Positions 1-8,779 of a DNA stretch of 64,000 bases are shown in pieces. The notes beneath the pieces are model-generated. The model was not told the origin of the DNA. It saw only the letters and a program-made list of their open reading frames with translations, and made no database searches. The DNA comes from an archaeon (GTDB lineage Archaea > Thermoproteota > Nitrososphaeria > Nitrososphaerales > Nitrosopumilaceae). A program made the position numbers and the translations under genes. The stretch is taken from positions 62,001 through 126,000 of the forward strand of contig JAJRWR010000014.1 in the NCBI GenBank assembly GCA_024276695.1, read 5' to 3'. Every line of letters begins with the position of its first letter. Within the stretch, counting starts at the first letter, position 1.

Positions 1-1176
1 ATTCCAAACGATCCTATCTTTGTGTTAACCTTCCCTCAAAAAGGAATGCTAAAATCAGAGCATTATAAAAAAATGGAAACTGCGCTAAAAAATAATTTAG
101 ATAAAAAAGAAATTACCAAAATTGCAAACGAAATTCGTTTACAATTAAATCCACACCCTGCAGGTCAAATAGAACTAAATGTACCAACATTGAAAGATGG
201 TACCAAATTATATGGAATGCAGCACAAATACAAAGAAACATGTCTCTTTTTCCCTAGTCAAAGTCAAACATGTCATGCATATTGTAGTTTTTGTTTTAGA
301 TGGCCACAATTTGTTGGTATGGATGAAATGAAATTTGCAATGCAAGAAGGTGAACAACTTGTTCAATATGTCAAAGAACATACAGAAATCAGCGATGTAC
401 TTTTCACAGGCGGTGATCCAATGATTATGAAAGCAAAAATTTTCTCAAAATACGTTGATGCTCTAATTGATGCAAAATTATCTAATCTTAAAACAATTAG
501 GATTGGAACAAAGGCTCTAGCATACTGGCCTTACAAATTTTTAACAGATTCTGATTCTCAAGAAATGTTAGATGTTTTTAAAAAAATTACTGATAATGGA
601 TTACATTTGGCATTTATGGCTCACTTTAATCATTTGAATGAATTATCAACAGGTGCAGTAAAAAATGCAATTAAAGAAGTAAGAAAAACAGATGCACAAA
701 TTAGAACTCAATCTCCTTTATTGGCACATATCAATGATGATGCAGAAATGTGGGCAAAAATGTGGACTAAACAAGTTCAGCTTGGATGTGTTCCATACTA
801 CATGTTTGTAGTAAGAGATACAGGTGCACAACATCATTTTGGAGTTTCACTAGTCAAGGCATACGAAATTTTCAGAAAAGCATACTCTTCAGTTAGTGGA
901 TTAGCAAGAACGGTTCGTGGACCCAGCATGTCTGCAACTCCTGGAAAAGTGCATGTAATTGGAACCGCAAATCTAAATGATCAAAAGGTTATTGTTTTGA
1001 GATTTTTACAGGGTAGAAATCCTGATTGGGTACAGGTACCATTCTTTGCAAAATATGATGAAAATGCAATTTGGTTAGATGATCTAAAACCTGCATTCAC
1101 TGATAAATTCTTCTTTGATGAAGAAATGAAAAATTTCAAAGCAACAAATCCAATTGAAGATTACCCTGAATCTTAG
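1..1176 (+). CDS. KamA-family radical SAM aminomutase-like protein (5' end outside window)
   Basis: The reading frame is open from the first base, so the gene starts upstream and the GTG at base 22 is probably internal (the frame before it reads IPNDPIF, as in KamA N-termini). The radical SAM cluster motif CxxxCxxC is seen as CHAYCSFC, followed by FTGGDP, the typical SAM-binding GGDP motif. Length and motifs fit the lysine 2,3-aminomutase/KamA family, whose members use [4Fe-4S], SAM and PLP to move amino groups or act as EF-P modifiers. The substrate cannot be told from sequence; beta-lysine osmolyte synthesis is one possibility known in archaea. It lies 75 bp before the glutamine synthetase remnant, same strand. 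Family confident, substrate unknown. Confidence 0.8.
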   Translation: MPNDPIFVLTFPQKGMLKSEHYKKMETALKNNLDKKEITKIANEIRLQLNPHPAGQIELNVPTLKDGTKLYGMQHKYKETCLFFPSQSQTCHAYCSFCFRWPQFVGMDEMKFAMQEGEQLVQYVKEHTEISDVLFTGGDPMIMKAKIFSKYVDALIDAKLSNLKTIRIGTKALAYWPYKFLTDSDSQEMLDVFKKITDNGLHLAFMAHFNHLNELSTGAVKNAIKEVRKTDAQIRTQSPLLAHINDDAEMWAKMWTKQVQLGCVPYYMFVVRDTGAQHHFGVSLVKAYEIFRKAYSSVSGLARTVRGPSMSATPGKVHVIGTANLNDQKVIVLRFLQGRNPDWVQVPFFAKYDENAIWLDDLKPAFTDKFFFDEEMKNFKATNPIEDYPES

Positions 1177-1250
1177 AATTAACCTGACAAACTTGCCAAT
1201 TCAAACTTACAAGACCACATTAGTAAAATAATTTACAAAAAATATCAAAA

Positions 1251-2515
1251 TTGAATATAGATCAAGTATTACAAACTATTAAAGACGAAAACATTTCCTT
1301 CATTGATTTTTGGTTTGTAGACATTTTTGGTGAATTACATAATGTGGGAATGCCAAGTTATGCAATTGATAAAAATAGTTTTGTAAATGGTCTTGAAAAA
1401 TTAGATGCAAGTTCAATAGTTGGATTCAAATCTGTAAATAATTCTGATATGATTTTAATGCCAGATCCAAATTCATTCAAAATTCTTCCTAATGATTATG
1501 ATCCAGGAAATAGAAAAAATGCAAGAATATTTTGTGATCTATATGATGGTAGTGCAAACAAAGCAGCACGTTATAATCGAGATTCTAGAGGAATAGCACA
1601 TAAGGCATCAGAGAAACTAAAAGAATTTGGATTAACTCATACCAATTGGGGCCCAGAAATAGAATTTTTTGTATTTGATTCTATCAATGTTTATCCATCT
1701 CCATATGCTGCAACACATTCTGGAGGTGGTTCTGGATATTCTATAGAATCTAAAGAATCACCATGGCTAAAGGAAATGTAAGCACTGCAATTGATCTCAA
1801 AGAAGGATATTATCCATCACAACCTAAAGATACGCTTGATGGATTTAGAAAGGATGTTTGTGATGATTTGTATAATTATTTTGGAATAAAAATTGAAGCT
1901 GAACATCATGAGGTTGCAACTTCAGGTCAATGTGAAATCAATTTAGTCTATGATGAAATGATTGCAATGGCTGATAATGTTATTGCAGTTAAAAATTTAG
2001 TAAAAGTTAAAGCTAAAAGAAAAAATAAAGTTGCAACTTTTATGCCAAAACCAATTTTTGGTGATAATGCATCAGCCATGCATACACATCAGAGCTTATG
2101 GAATGAAAATAGCAATGTAATGTATGATAAGAATGATCCAATGTATAATCGAAATCAAGAAAAAAGCAAGAGAATTGAATATCGTGTTCCAGATCCTACT
2201 GCGAATATCTATCTTTTAGAAGCTGCATTACTACTTGCAGGGTTAGATGGAATTAAAAACAAAATTGATCCTGGTGATCCTGTTGAAGAAAACGTATACA
2301 AACTTTCTCAAGAAAAGAAACGAGAATATAACATTGGATCTTTACCAGTGTCATTAAAAGACGCACTAGATTCTTTGTCTAGTGATTCAAATTTCTTAGA
2401 AGAAATTTTTACAAAAGATTTTCTTGAAACATATTCCGAATTAAAATACAAAGAATATACCGCATTTGCACAAACTCCTACAGCTTGGGAAGTTTCGATG
2501 TATGCTGATGCATAA
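1251..2515 (+). pseudogene. glnA: Glutamine synthetase (type I) pseudogene: frameshift plus internal deletion
   Basis: Two overlapping ORFs together spell a type I glutamine synthetase. The first (TTG start, 1251-1781) carries the N-terminal beta-grasp part and GPEIEFFVFD; the second (from about 1763) carries EAEHHEVATSGQCEIN, MHTHQSLW and IEYRVPDPTANIYL. The frame changes at SPW|AKGN, best explained by one G lost from TGGGCT near 1764. In addition, after DPMY the protein jumps straight to NRNQEKSKRIEYR. The roughly 70 residues that normally lie there, including the NPTTNSY and NRSA active-site segments, are absent. An enzyme needs these, so even a corrected frame would not give an active synthetase. 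Another glnA must exist elsewhere in the genome. Family certain; pseudogene status strongly supported by the deletion. Confidence 0.88.
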
Positions 2516-2586
2516 CTGGTACAAATATCAATTATTTTAATGAAAATTAATAGAACACTTTTAAAATTAGATTTAATTTTTTCAGT

Positions 2587-3243
2587 ATGAAATTAAAATT
2601 ATTCATGTTATCTTTGTTAATCATTTCTGGGTTAGATGGAATTGCTTATGGACATACTATAGATTCCGTTGGGGAATATAGAGTGGAAATTGGATGGATG
2701 AATGAACCTATTGTTTCGGGAGAAACAAATGCAATTGAATTCTATGTTAGTCCATTAATCCCATGCCCAGATATTTCTGAGGTAATAAAATGTGCAGAAT
2801 CTCAAGAATTTCAAAATGGAATCACAGGTTTGAAAAATACTGTTAAAATGAAATTAATTTACAAAGATGAAAACATTACACTTCCTTTATCACCAGATCA
2901 TGATATTCCAGGAAAATATTATGCATTTATCAATCCAACTGTTTCTGGATTTTATCAAGCAAACATTTTAGGAACAATCATTGATACTCCAATTAGTTTA
3001 TCAATGCATCCACCAAAAGTTGCTGAACGATCTTACATTGAATTTCCTGAACCATCTGATATTACAGTCACACAAATGATTGATGGACATACTGCATTGA
3101 TTGAAGATGTTAGCGATTTGAAAGAATCAGTAAATCATCTGGAAAAAATACAATCAAACAATCTAGGATATACGGGAATTGGTGTGGGTATTATTGGAAT
3201 AACTATTGCAATAATTGCACTTGTAAAATCAAAGAAAAACTAA
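2587..3243 (+). CDS. Secreted, C-terminally membrane-anchored beta-rich protein
   Basis: A hydrophobic N-terminal stretch (residues 3-20, LKLFMLSLLIISG...) ending near AYG looks like a signal peptide. The exported part begins HTIDSVGEYRVEIGW and reads as beta strands, with the phrase NEPIVSGETNAIEF seen in archaeal surface proteins that accompany metal or copper handling. Two cysteines (CPDISEVIKC) could form a disulfide. A short predicted helical linker (about 170-190) leads to one transmembrane helix near 195-212 and a KSKKN tail inside. It should sit on the outer face of the cell membrane. The exact role is not recognised. The stop overlaps the stop of the convergent APC permease by 4 bp. 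Confidence 0.6.
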   Translation: MKLKLFMLSLLIISGLDGIAYGHTIDSVGEYRVEIGWMNEPIVSGETNAIEFYVSPLIPCPDISEVIKCAESQEFQNGITGLKNTVKMKLIYKDENITLPLSPDHDIPGKYYAFINPTVSGFYQANILGTIIDTPISLSMHPPKVAERSYIEFPEPSDITVTQMIDGHTALIEDVSDLKESVNHLEKIQSNNLGYTGIGVGIIGITIAIIALVKSKKN

Positions 3244-4535
3244 CTAGATTTAGATATTTGATTATTATTTTTAAAAACAATATAAAAAATTCCACCAATT
3301 CCTACAATTGCAATTCCTATAAGCATAACTTCAATTTCAAACTGTAATGCCATGTATACTGTTGTTGCAAACCCAAATAATGGCAAAATAGGAAACTTTC
3401 CTATATTAATTGGGACTTTAAATGGTCTTTCTAACTCGGATTCAGTATAACGTAAAACAATGACGGCCAGGTTAATTACTGCAAATGTGATGACTACAGC
3501 AAAAACAGTAATATTTGCAACAACTACAATATCCCCTACAAAAGCAAATCCTACAGATGTCACCAAAATCCCTATCACTGCAATCCATGGAGTTTTTGTT
3601 TTAGGATGAATCCTTCCCAAAAACTGTGGTAATGCATTACTTTTTGCCATTCCATACAAAATTCTTGCACCAGCAACTAGTGTTATTAGGACTGTACTGG
3701 CAGTAGCAAAAAGTGCAATTAATGATAATGTGATGCTTCCATTAATGCCTAAGATACTATGAGCCACATCCGCAAGGGGAGCAGATGAAACAGCTAATTC
3801 TTCCCAATTTAAGATTCGTATAACTGATAATGAAACTAGAATATAGATTATTCCTGTGATTATTACTGATAAAATGATAGCTCTAGGAATTGTTTTTTGA
3901 GGTTTTCTTACTTCTTCTGCAACATTTGCCATATCTTCAAATCCAATAAAAGCAAAGAAAATTAGAACAAATGCAAGAATTATCCCTGTCATTCCATTTG
4001 GTGCTTCAAAATAATCCATAGATTCAATTGGTTCAGTTATAAATCCCAAAAATATTATGAATATTAATCCACTTGCAGTAATTAATGCAAATATGGTATT
4101 GGCCCATGTAGATTCTTTGATCCCGATAAAATTTACTATTGATAGAATTCCAATTAGAAAAATTGCACCAATTGTAATTGGTATCTCTATAAACTGAGTA
4201 AGATATCCGCCAAATCCTAAAGAAACGGTTGCAGCAACAATGATTGATGTAATTGTAGTTAACCATCCAATTATGAATGCAAAGAAATCATTTTTGAAAG
4301 CATTTTTTACAAATGTATATTCTGCAGCTGCTTTTGGAAATAAAGCTGATAGCTCAGCATAGCTTAATCCAGCAAATATTGCAACAATTGAGCCTAACAA
4401 AAAAGAAATCCACATTGAATTTCCTGCAAACCCTGCTGCTTCCCCAATTAAAACATAAATTCCTGCACCCAAAATCAAACCTACTCCATACATAGTAAGA
4501 TGAAAAAGTCCCATGTGACGTTTTAATTCAGACAT
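3240..4535 (-). CDS. APC-superfamily amino acid permease
   Basis: This 431-residue, almost wholly hydrophobic protein begins MSELKRHMGLFHLTMYGVGLILGAGIYVLIG, the first helix pair of APC transporters with the GxGIY substrate-carboxylate-binding motif (here GAGIY). About 12 transmembrane helices can be counted. FIGFEDMANVAEEVRKPQKTIPRAI is the conserved loop after helix 6. It probably imports an amino acid or amine by cation symport, but the substrate cannot be read from sequence. It follows the VIT-type transporter gene by 12 bp on the same strand, so the two are probably cotranscribed, although no functional link is obvious. Confidence 0.85.
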   Translation of the reverse strand: MSELKRHMGLFHLTMYGVGLILGAGIYVLIGEAAGFAGNSMWISFLLGSIVAIFAGLSYAELSALFPKAAAEYTFVKNAFKNDFFAFIIGWLTTITSIIVAATVSLGFGGYLTQFIEIPITIGAIFLIGILSIVNFIGIKESTWANTIFALITASGLIFIIFLGFITEPIESMDYFEAPNGMTGIILAFVLIFFAFIGFEDMANVAEEVRKPQKTIPRAIILSVIITGIIYILVSLSVIRILNWEELAVSSAPLADVAHSILGINGSITLSLIALFATASTVLITLVAGARILYGMAKSNALPQFLGRIHPKTKTPWIAVIGILVTSVGFAFVGDIVVVANITVFAVVITFAVINLAVIVLRYTESELERPFKVPINIGKFPILPLFGFATTVYMALQFEIEVMLIGIAIVGIGGIFYIVFKNNNQISKSS

Positions 4536-4547
4536 TTTCTACTAATC

Positions 4548-5231
4548 CTAAAAAATTAAAAGATTTAATCCATATCCAACAAAGTATGCAACAACTGCAG
4601 CAATTCCACCAATGATCAATGTATTAACTCCTGAACGCATCATTGATTTTTTCACAATCTTTCCTTTTATCAATCCAACAAGGAAAAATGCTGCACATAC
4701 AGATACAATAGAATACATGAAAGCTTCAGAATTCAATTCAATTCCTATTATCATAAAAATCATAAATGGAATCAATGGAATTAGTCCTACAAGATTAAAA
4801 CCAACAAATGTACTTACAGAACTATCTAAAGGATTTTTTTCATCCTCGATTAATCCTAATTCTTCTTTCATCATCGTATCTATCCAAACTTTTCTTTTTG
4901 ATGTGATTATCCGTACGACATCTTCTAATAATTCATCTTTGAATCCTTTTTCTCTGTAAATGTCTCTGATTTCGTCCCTTTCTTGTTCTTCTAAATTATC
5001 GATTTCCCATTCTTCTTCTTTTCTTTTCATTTTCACAAACTCATTTTTGGCTTTTGATGCTTGAAAATTTGCTGCAGCCATAGAAAATCCATCTGCAAAC
5101 AAATTCGCAAACCCCAAAATCAAGATTATTCCAACAGGTAATGATGCACCCATAATCCCTGCAACAATAGCAAAAGTTGTAACTGCACCATCTATAGAAC
5201 CATAAATAAAATCATCAAAATACCATTTCAT
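4548..5231 (-). CDS. VIT1/CCC1-family iron/manganese transporter
   Basis: The 227-residue protein begins with FDDFIYGSIDGAVTTFAIVAG, the signature first helix of the vacuolar iron transporter family, followed by FANLFADGFSMAAANF, the second conserved helix with its metal-path residues. A charged cytosolic domain (about 60-125, rich in E, K and R) sits between helices 2 and 3 as in plant and yeast VIT proteins, where it binds and delivers Fe2+ or Mn2+. Three further helices follow, five in total. In a single-membrane cell it would export Fe or Mn. It is the first gene of a probable pair with the APC permease. Confidence 0.85.
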   Translation of the reverse strand: MKWYFDDFIYGSIDGAVTTFAIVAGIMGASLPVGIILILGFANLFADGFSMAAANFQASKAKNEFVKMKRKEEEWEIDNLEEQERDEIRDIYREKGFKDELLEDVVRIITSKRKVWIDTMMKEELGLIEDEKNPLDSSVSTFVGFNLVGLIPLIPFMIFMIIGIELNSEAFMYSIVSVCAAFFLVGLIKGKIVKKSMMRSGVNTLIIGGIAAVVAYFVGYGLNLLIF

Positions 5232-5277
5232 AATTATATTTTTTTCTATTCATTGTTTTAATGTATTTTTAAAATTA

Positions 5278-6105
5278 TCATTTTACAATTGCTTTTGTAA
5301 TGTCTGTTTTACTAATTATTCCAGCAATTGATTCATTTTCATCTAATACTACCAAACCACTGACATTATTTTCTAAAATTAGTTTACATGCATCTGATAA
5401 ACTTTGATTAAATTTGATAGTGATTAATCCTTTAGTCATAACTTCTCTGGCTAGTGAAATGTCTCCAAATCCTTCTTTTGAAAGAAATCCCTTCCTAATT
5501 TGATCTGAAATTCCATACCCAAAATTTTCTTCTTCACTTCCAAGCTCATTTGCAATTCTGAATAAATCTCTAAATGATATTATTCCAACTGGTTCTTCGT
5601 TTTGATTTTTTACAATTAATCTTGAAATTTTCTTTTCTAGCATCTTTCGTACAACCTTGTATAATGGTGCAGCAGTATGAGTAAATTCATACTCATGAGT
5701 CATAAAATCTACAACTTTCTTTTCATCAATGATATTTTCAGCATAGTAACTTACAAGATCACTTTTTGTAAAAATTGTTTTCACTTCTTCTTTTTCACCA
5801 ACAGCTAATGAACTAATATTTTTCTCAATCATCATTTTTGCTGAGTTTTCAGGAGTAATTTCTTGATTTACAAATTCAATTGGTTTCATTATTTTTGTAA
5901 TAGGAATTTCATCTAGTCCTTGTCTTGTAGTTTCTGAAAATAAAAATAATCCAATATCTTTTTCAGTGATTATTCCAACATGTTTTCCATTATCTACAAC
6001 AACTAATCTACTAATTTTTGTGTCTAATAGCATTCTAATCGCATCAGAAATTGTTGAATTTTTAATAATAGAAATTGGCTTTTTTGAAATATTAATAATT
6101 GACAA
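5278..6105 (-). CDS. Protein made of four CBS domains
   Basis: Four CBS repeats follow each other with no catalytic domain; their signatures are GIITEKDIGLF, TIFTKSDLVSY, GIISFRDLFRI and GIISKTDITKA. Stand-alone CBS proteins usually sense adenine nucleotides or SAM and regulate a partner; the partner here is unknown. The TTG start at 6103-6105 lies 27 bp after a TATA-like TTTTTATAGA on the minus strand, which fits a leaderless transcript. No membrane segment is visible. It is divergent from the universal stress protein gene, with about 120 bp between the starts, and the two could respond to the same energy signals. Confidence 0.85.
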   Translation of the reverse strand: MSIINISKKPISIIKNSTISDAIRMLLDTKISRLVVVDNGKHVGIITEKDIGLFLFSETTRQGLDEIPITKIMKPIEFVNQEITPENSAKMMIEKNISSLAVGEKEEVKTIFTKSDLVSYYAENIIDEKKVVDFMTHEYEFTHTAAPLYKVVRKMLEKKISRLIVKNQNEEPVGIISFRDLFRIANELGSEEENFGYGISDQIRKGFLSKEGFGDISLAREVMTKGLITIKFNQSLSDACKLILENNVSGLVVLDENESIAGIISKTDITKAIVK

Positions 6106-6228
6106 TTCTTGATTTAATTAATTTTTTCTATAAAAATAGAAGAGATAATTTTCAATTTTGATTACAATTAGATTTTCAACTTTGGAAATTGATGGTCTTT
6201 TTATATTAGAATAATTATGAATTGGTAC

Positions 6229-6651
6229 ATGGCTAAGTTCAACAAAATTCTTGTTCCACTTGACGGTTCTGCAAATGCTACTCGTGGTTTAGATAGAGCA
6301 ATTGAAATCGCAAAAGGCAGCGGTGCTGAAATCACTGGATTTTATGTATTTCATTTGCCAGTAGCAGCAGGAATCAAATACACAGCAAAAATGAAAGAAG
6401 AAGCACAAAGAAAAGCTGTCAAAGCTATTGGTCCAGCAATGAATAAAACTCAAAAAGCTGGTGCTACTTTCAAATACAAAACTGGTGGAGGAAACACTGG
6501 TTCTGAAATTGTCAAATTTGCTAAGAATGGAAAATTTGACATGATCGTCATTGGTGCAAGAGGATTAGGTAGTGCAAAAGAAGCATTTCTTGGAAGCACA
6601 TCCAATTATGTAATGCACAAAACAAATATCCCAGTATTAGTAGTCAAATAG
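6229..6651 (+). CDS. Universal stress protein (UspA family)
   Basis: The sequence has the UspA nucleotide-binding fold: KILVPLDGSANATRGLDRA at the N-terminus and, near the end, the ATP-binding signature GARGLGSAKEAFLGSTSNYV (G-2x-G-9x-G-S/T). It is 140 residues long, typical for a single-domain Usp. The ORF track starts at an ATG 12 bp earlier; I prefer the ATG at 6229 because MAKFNKILVPLDG is the family's N-terminus and it lies 26 bp after the centre of a TATA box (TTTTTATATT), as expected for a leaderless message. It likely binds ATP and acts in stress response; the target is unknown. Confidence 0.9.
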   Translation: MAKFNKILVPLDGSANATRGLDRAIEIAKGSGAEITGFYVFHLPVAAGIKYTAKMKEEAQRKAVKAIGPAMNKTQKAGATFKYKTGGGNTGSEIVKFAKNGKFDMIVIGARGLGSAKEAFLGSTSNYVMHKTNIPVLVVK

Positions 6652-6749
6652 TTCAATCTTAACTTTTCACAACTTTTCCATATCCTTGATATTCTATGTG
6701 TAATAACCTACAAGTATAGGAATTTGAAAAAATAACTTTGGTGTAGATC

Positions 6750-7901
6750 ATGGTAAAAAGTAATTATGATATTTTAGGAATTATCGAGGGTTCAACAGAG
6801 AAAGAAATTCGTGATGCTTTTAGACGATTAGCTCTTCAATTTCACTCAGATCGTGGAGGTGAAAATGAACAATTTATAAAAATTAAACAAGCATATGATG
6901 ATCTAAAAATTGGTAAAAAATATCCGGAAACAGATTATGAAAAATTAAAAAATTCAAAAGTATATTCGAGTGAGTCTGAAGCTGATGTACGAAGAAAAAA
7001 TCAGATTTTAGGTCAAGAATTATTCAAAGAAATGAAAACTGCCGAAGAATGGGCTTCTGCTTTGAATGATTCAAATACAACTGCATCTAGATTGTTTGGA
7101 TCAAAAACTCTTGGAGAAATTGAATTAGAACGAAAGGCCACTGGTGCATTGTCAATCAAAGGAAATTTTATGGCAGGAAATTTTTCTTATGATGGACCAA
7201 TAATTATGCAAGGAAGTATTACTAGTCCATCATGGACACAAGAATATCAGACAAATATCCATCTAACTAATGGAGATTTTAAATTTATTAATCCATTAGA
7301 AAATAAATACAAAATTGATAATGGTGCAAAAATTGTTGTTGATAATGGAAATGTAGTTATTGGAAATGTTTATGGCAGAAAATTTCGAGTTGAAGATCCT
7401 GTACGTGTGGGTGTTTTCCAAATTCAAGAACATAGAACTCATATTTCAGCTCCAAATGGAAAAATTATTGCAGAAAATCTTACCAACACTGTATTAGTTG
7501 AAGCAGATTCTGTAATTGTTTTGAATGTTGAAGATGATGTAATAATATCTGCAAGAGAAATTTTATTTTATGGAGGAAAATTAACTTATGATTCTGAAAT
7601 TAAACTAAAAGAAGGTGGAACAATACGATTTTTTGAAAATTTTTCTATTCAGGGTTTGAGTGGTGATGCAATAATCAAACTTGAAAATGGTAAAAAAATC
7701 AGATTATTTGATCTTAAAACTAAAAAAATCAAAGATTTAGCTGATGAATTTGTACCTAACAAAGAAAATTACAATAAGGATGCTACACTGGTTGGACATG
7801 GATTTACTATAACATATGCAATGTTGGATAATCTTTCATTGAAACCAGCCAAAAAACAAAAACAGAGTTGGGCATCAAAATTTGGATTTTCTAAAAAATA
7901 A
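6750..7901 (+). CDS. J-domain protein with a long beta-rich C-terminal region
   Basis: Residues 1-65 form a J-domain (NYDILGIIEGSTEKEIRDAF...ALQFHSDRGGENEQFIKIKQAYDDLK), but the invariant HPD loop, needed to stimulate DnaK ATPase, reads HSD. Residues from about 120 to 350 show repeated short beta strands with alternating Gly, Asn and Ile (for example IVVDNGNVVIGNVYGRKF), suggesting a beta-helix or stacked-sheet scaffold somewhat like bactofilins. It ends with a basic tail. It is not a canonical DnaJ: the G/F region and zinc fingers are absent. Function unknown; a co-chaperone-like scaffold is possible. It may be a single-gene unit. Confidence 0.6.
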   Translation: MVKSNYDILGIIEGSTEKEIRDAFRRLALQFHSDRGGENEQFIKIKQAYDDLKIGKKYPETDYEKLKNSKVYSSESEADVRRKNQILGQELFKEMKTAEEWASALNDSNTTASRLFGSKTLGEIELERKATGALSIKGNFMAGNFSYDGPIIMQGSITSPSWTQEYQTNIHLTNGDFKFINPLENKYKIDNGAKIVVDNGNVVIGNVYGRKFRVEDPVRVGVFQIQEHRTHISAPNGKIIAENLTNTVLVEADSVIVLNVEDDVIISAREILFYGGKLTYDSEIKLKEGGTIRFFENFSIQGLSGDAIIKLENGKKIRLFDLKTKKIKDLADEFVPNKENYNKDATLVGHGFTITYAMLDNLSLKPAKKQKQSWASKFGFSKK

Positions 7902-7925
7902 TTAGGTTCAAAAATCAATTTTACT

Positions 7926-7956
7926 CATGATAATGACCATTTGTGATAAATATACC
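7926..7956 (+). promoter_or_regulatory. Promoter of the PII-like gene with an ATGATAAT...CATTTGT element
   Basis: An AAATATACC TATA-like box is centred near 7952, 24 bp before the GTG start at 7976. Directly upstream lies ATGATAATGACCATTTGTG, which shares the words ATGATAAT and CATTTGT with the palindrome between glnB and amt. The shared wording at another PII-type promoter suggests a common regulator, but the sites differ by a 3-bp insertion and the region is AT-rich. Confidence 0.4.
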
Positions 7957-7975
7957 TCCTTTTTGAAAATTATTT

Positions 7976-8557
7976 GTGAAAAAGATAGAGGCTATAATTA
8001 AGAGAAAAAACTTTCCCACTCTTAAAACTCATTTGAATGTTGTAGGGACATATATTATTGATAAACGAAATTTAGATGATAGTAATATTTACGATGAATC
8101 ACAAGGTTCTCGTGCTGGTTCTACTGGATTAAAGTCAGTACCACTTGCAAAAATCGAAATGGTAGTTTCAGATAAAGATGCAAGAAAAGTGGTGGAAATG
8201 ATTTCAAAAAATTCTGGTTTATTAACAGCTCATGGTGGTAAAATCTTTGTTTCTGAAATGGAAGAAGTTGTAGATATGGATACACTTGATGGACAACAAG
8301 ATCTTGAAATATCTTTAGATAAAAAACCAGAATTAAAACCATTACCAAAGCGCAGTAGATTTATTCCGTTACAAAAATTTACTTTACATAAACTACAAGA
8401 AACATATGAAGAAAACAAAGAAACTCTTCGAAATGATTATCGGATAAAATCTTTTAGTGATTTTGTAAATTACTGTATTATGAAATCACTTCCAACTTTA
8501 GAAAAACAATTAAAGAATCCTACAATTGTTTACGAAAATAATTTTAGTGATTTTTAA
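7976..8557 (+). CDS. PII-like signalling protein with C-terminal extension
   Basis: The first ~105 residues follow the GlnB fold: KKIEAIIKRKNFPTLKTHL (first strand and helix), a loop region rich in Gly and Ser (GSRAGSTGLKS) where the T-loop would be, then AKIEMVVSDKDARKVVEMI and GGKIFVSEMEEVVDM, matching the PII beta-alpha-beta repeat and its GKIFV motif. The usual C-terminal RTGE-type ATP motif is missing. An extra 75 residues, predicted helical, follow (LQKFTLHKLQETYEEN...). It is therefore a divergent PII relative. It lies in the same neighbourhood as glnB and amt. Start GTG chosen from TATA spacing. What it binds is unknown; nucleotide sensing is inferred. Confidence 0.65.
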   Translation: MKKIEAIIKRKNFPTLKTHLNVVGTYIIDKRNLDDSNIYDESQGSRAGSTGLKSVPLAKIEMVVSDKDARKVVEMISKNSGLLTAHGGKIFVSEMEEVVDMDTLDGQQDLEISLDKKPELKPLPKRSRFIPLQKFTLHKLQETYEENKETLRNDYRIKSFSDFVNYCIMKSLPTLEKQLKNPTIVYENNFSDF

Positions 8558-8646
8558 TAGTAGCCATTAAACAAAGCTAATCCTACTAATGTCATGCCTA
8601 CTGCTGCAAATATTAATTTTACAATAAAAATTTTAGATATTTTCAT
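8554..8646 (-). CDS. 30-aa single-helix membrane protein
   Basis: This small ORF, absent from the ORF track, encodes MKISKIFIVKLIFAAVGM... with one continuous hydrophobic helix (residues 6-26) and a short NGYY end. Its ATG overlaps the TGA of the upstream small ORF in the sequence ATGA, a classic sign of translational coupling, and its stop overlaps the stop of the convergent PII-like gene by about 3 bp. It would be the third cistron of the glnB unit. It may be an accessory peptide of a membrane complex. No family is recognised. Confidence 0.5.
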   Translation of the reverse strand: MKISKIFIVKLIFAAVGMTLVGLALFNGYY

Positions 8647-8771
8647 ATAGCTAAACCGACAATTAATGGCACAACTATAACTCCAACTATTACAGCTACT
8701 TTGAGATAATCTTTACCGTGAAGTGGTTGCATTTTTTCCCTATGAAATAATTTATTTTTACGTAATTTCAT
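8643..8771 (-). CDS. 29-42-aa single-helix membrane protein downstream of glnB
   Basis: The frame opens with ATG at 8769-8771, 8 bp after the glnB stop, giving 42 residues; an in-frame ATG at 8730-8732 would give 29 (MQPLHGKDYLKVAVIVGVIV...). The C-terminal half is one hydrophobic helix (VAVIVGVIVVPLIVGLAI). The longer form adds a basic stretch (KLRKNKLFHREK) that would stay in the cytosol. Tight spacing to glnB and the ATGA overlap with the next small ORF make a three-gene unit likely. No family is recognised; a regulatory or structural partner of a transporter is one possibility. Confidence 0.5.
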   Translation of the reverse strand: MKLRKNKLFHREKMQPLHGKDYLKVAVIVGVIVVPLIVGLAI

Positions 8772-8779
8772 GATTTTTC

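Noticed and set aside
4033-4495. ORFs 4033-4266 (-) and 4313-4495 (+)
   Set aside because: Both are shadows inside the APC permease gene.
8121-8418. ORFs 8121-8348 and 8230-8418 (-)
   Set aside because: Antisense to the PII-like gene; no sensible protein pattern.
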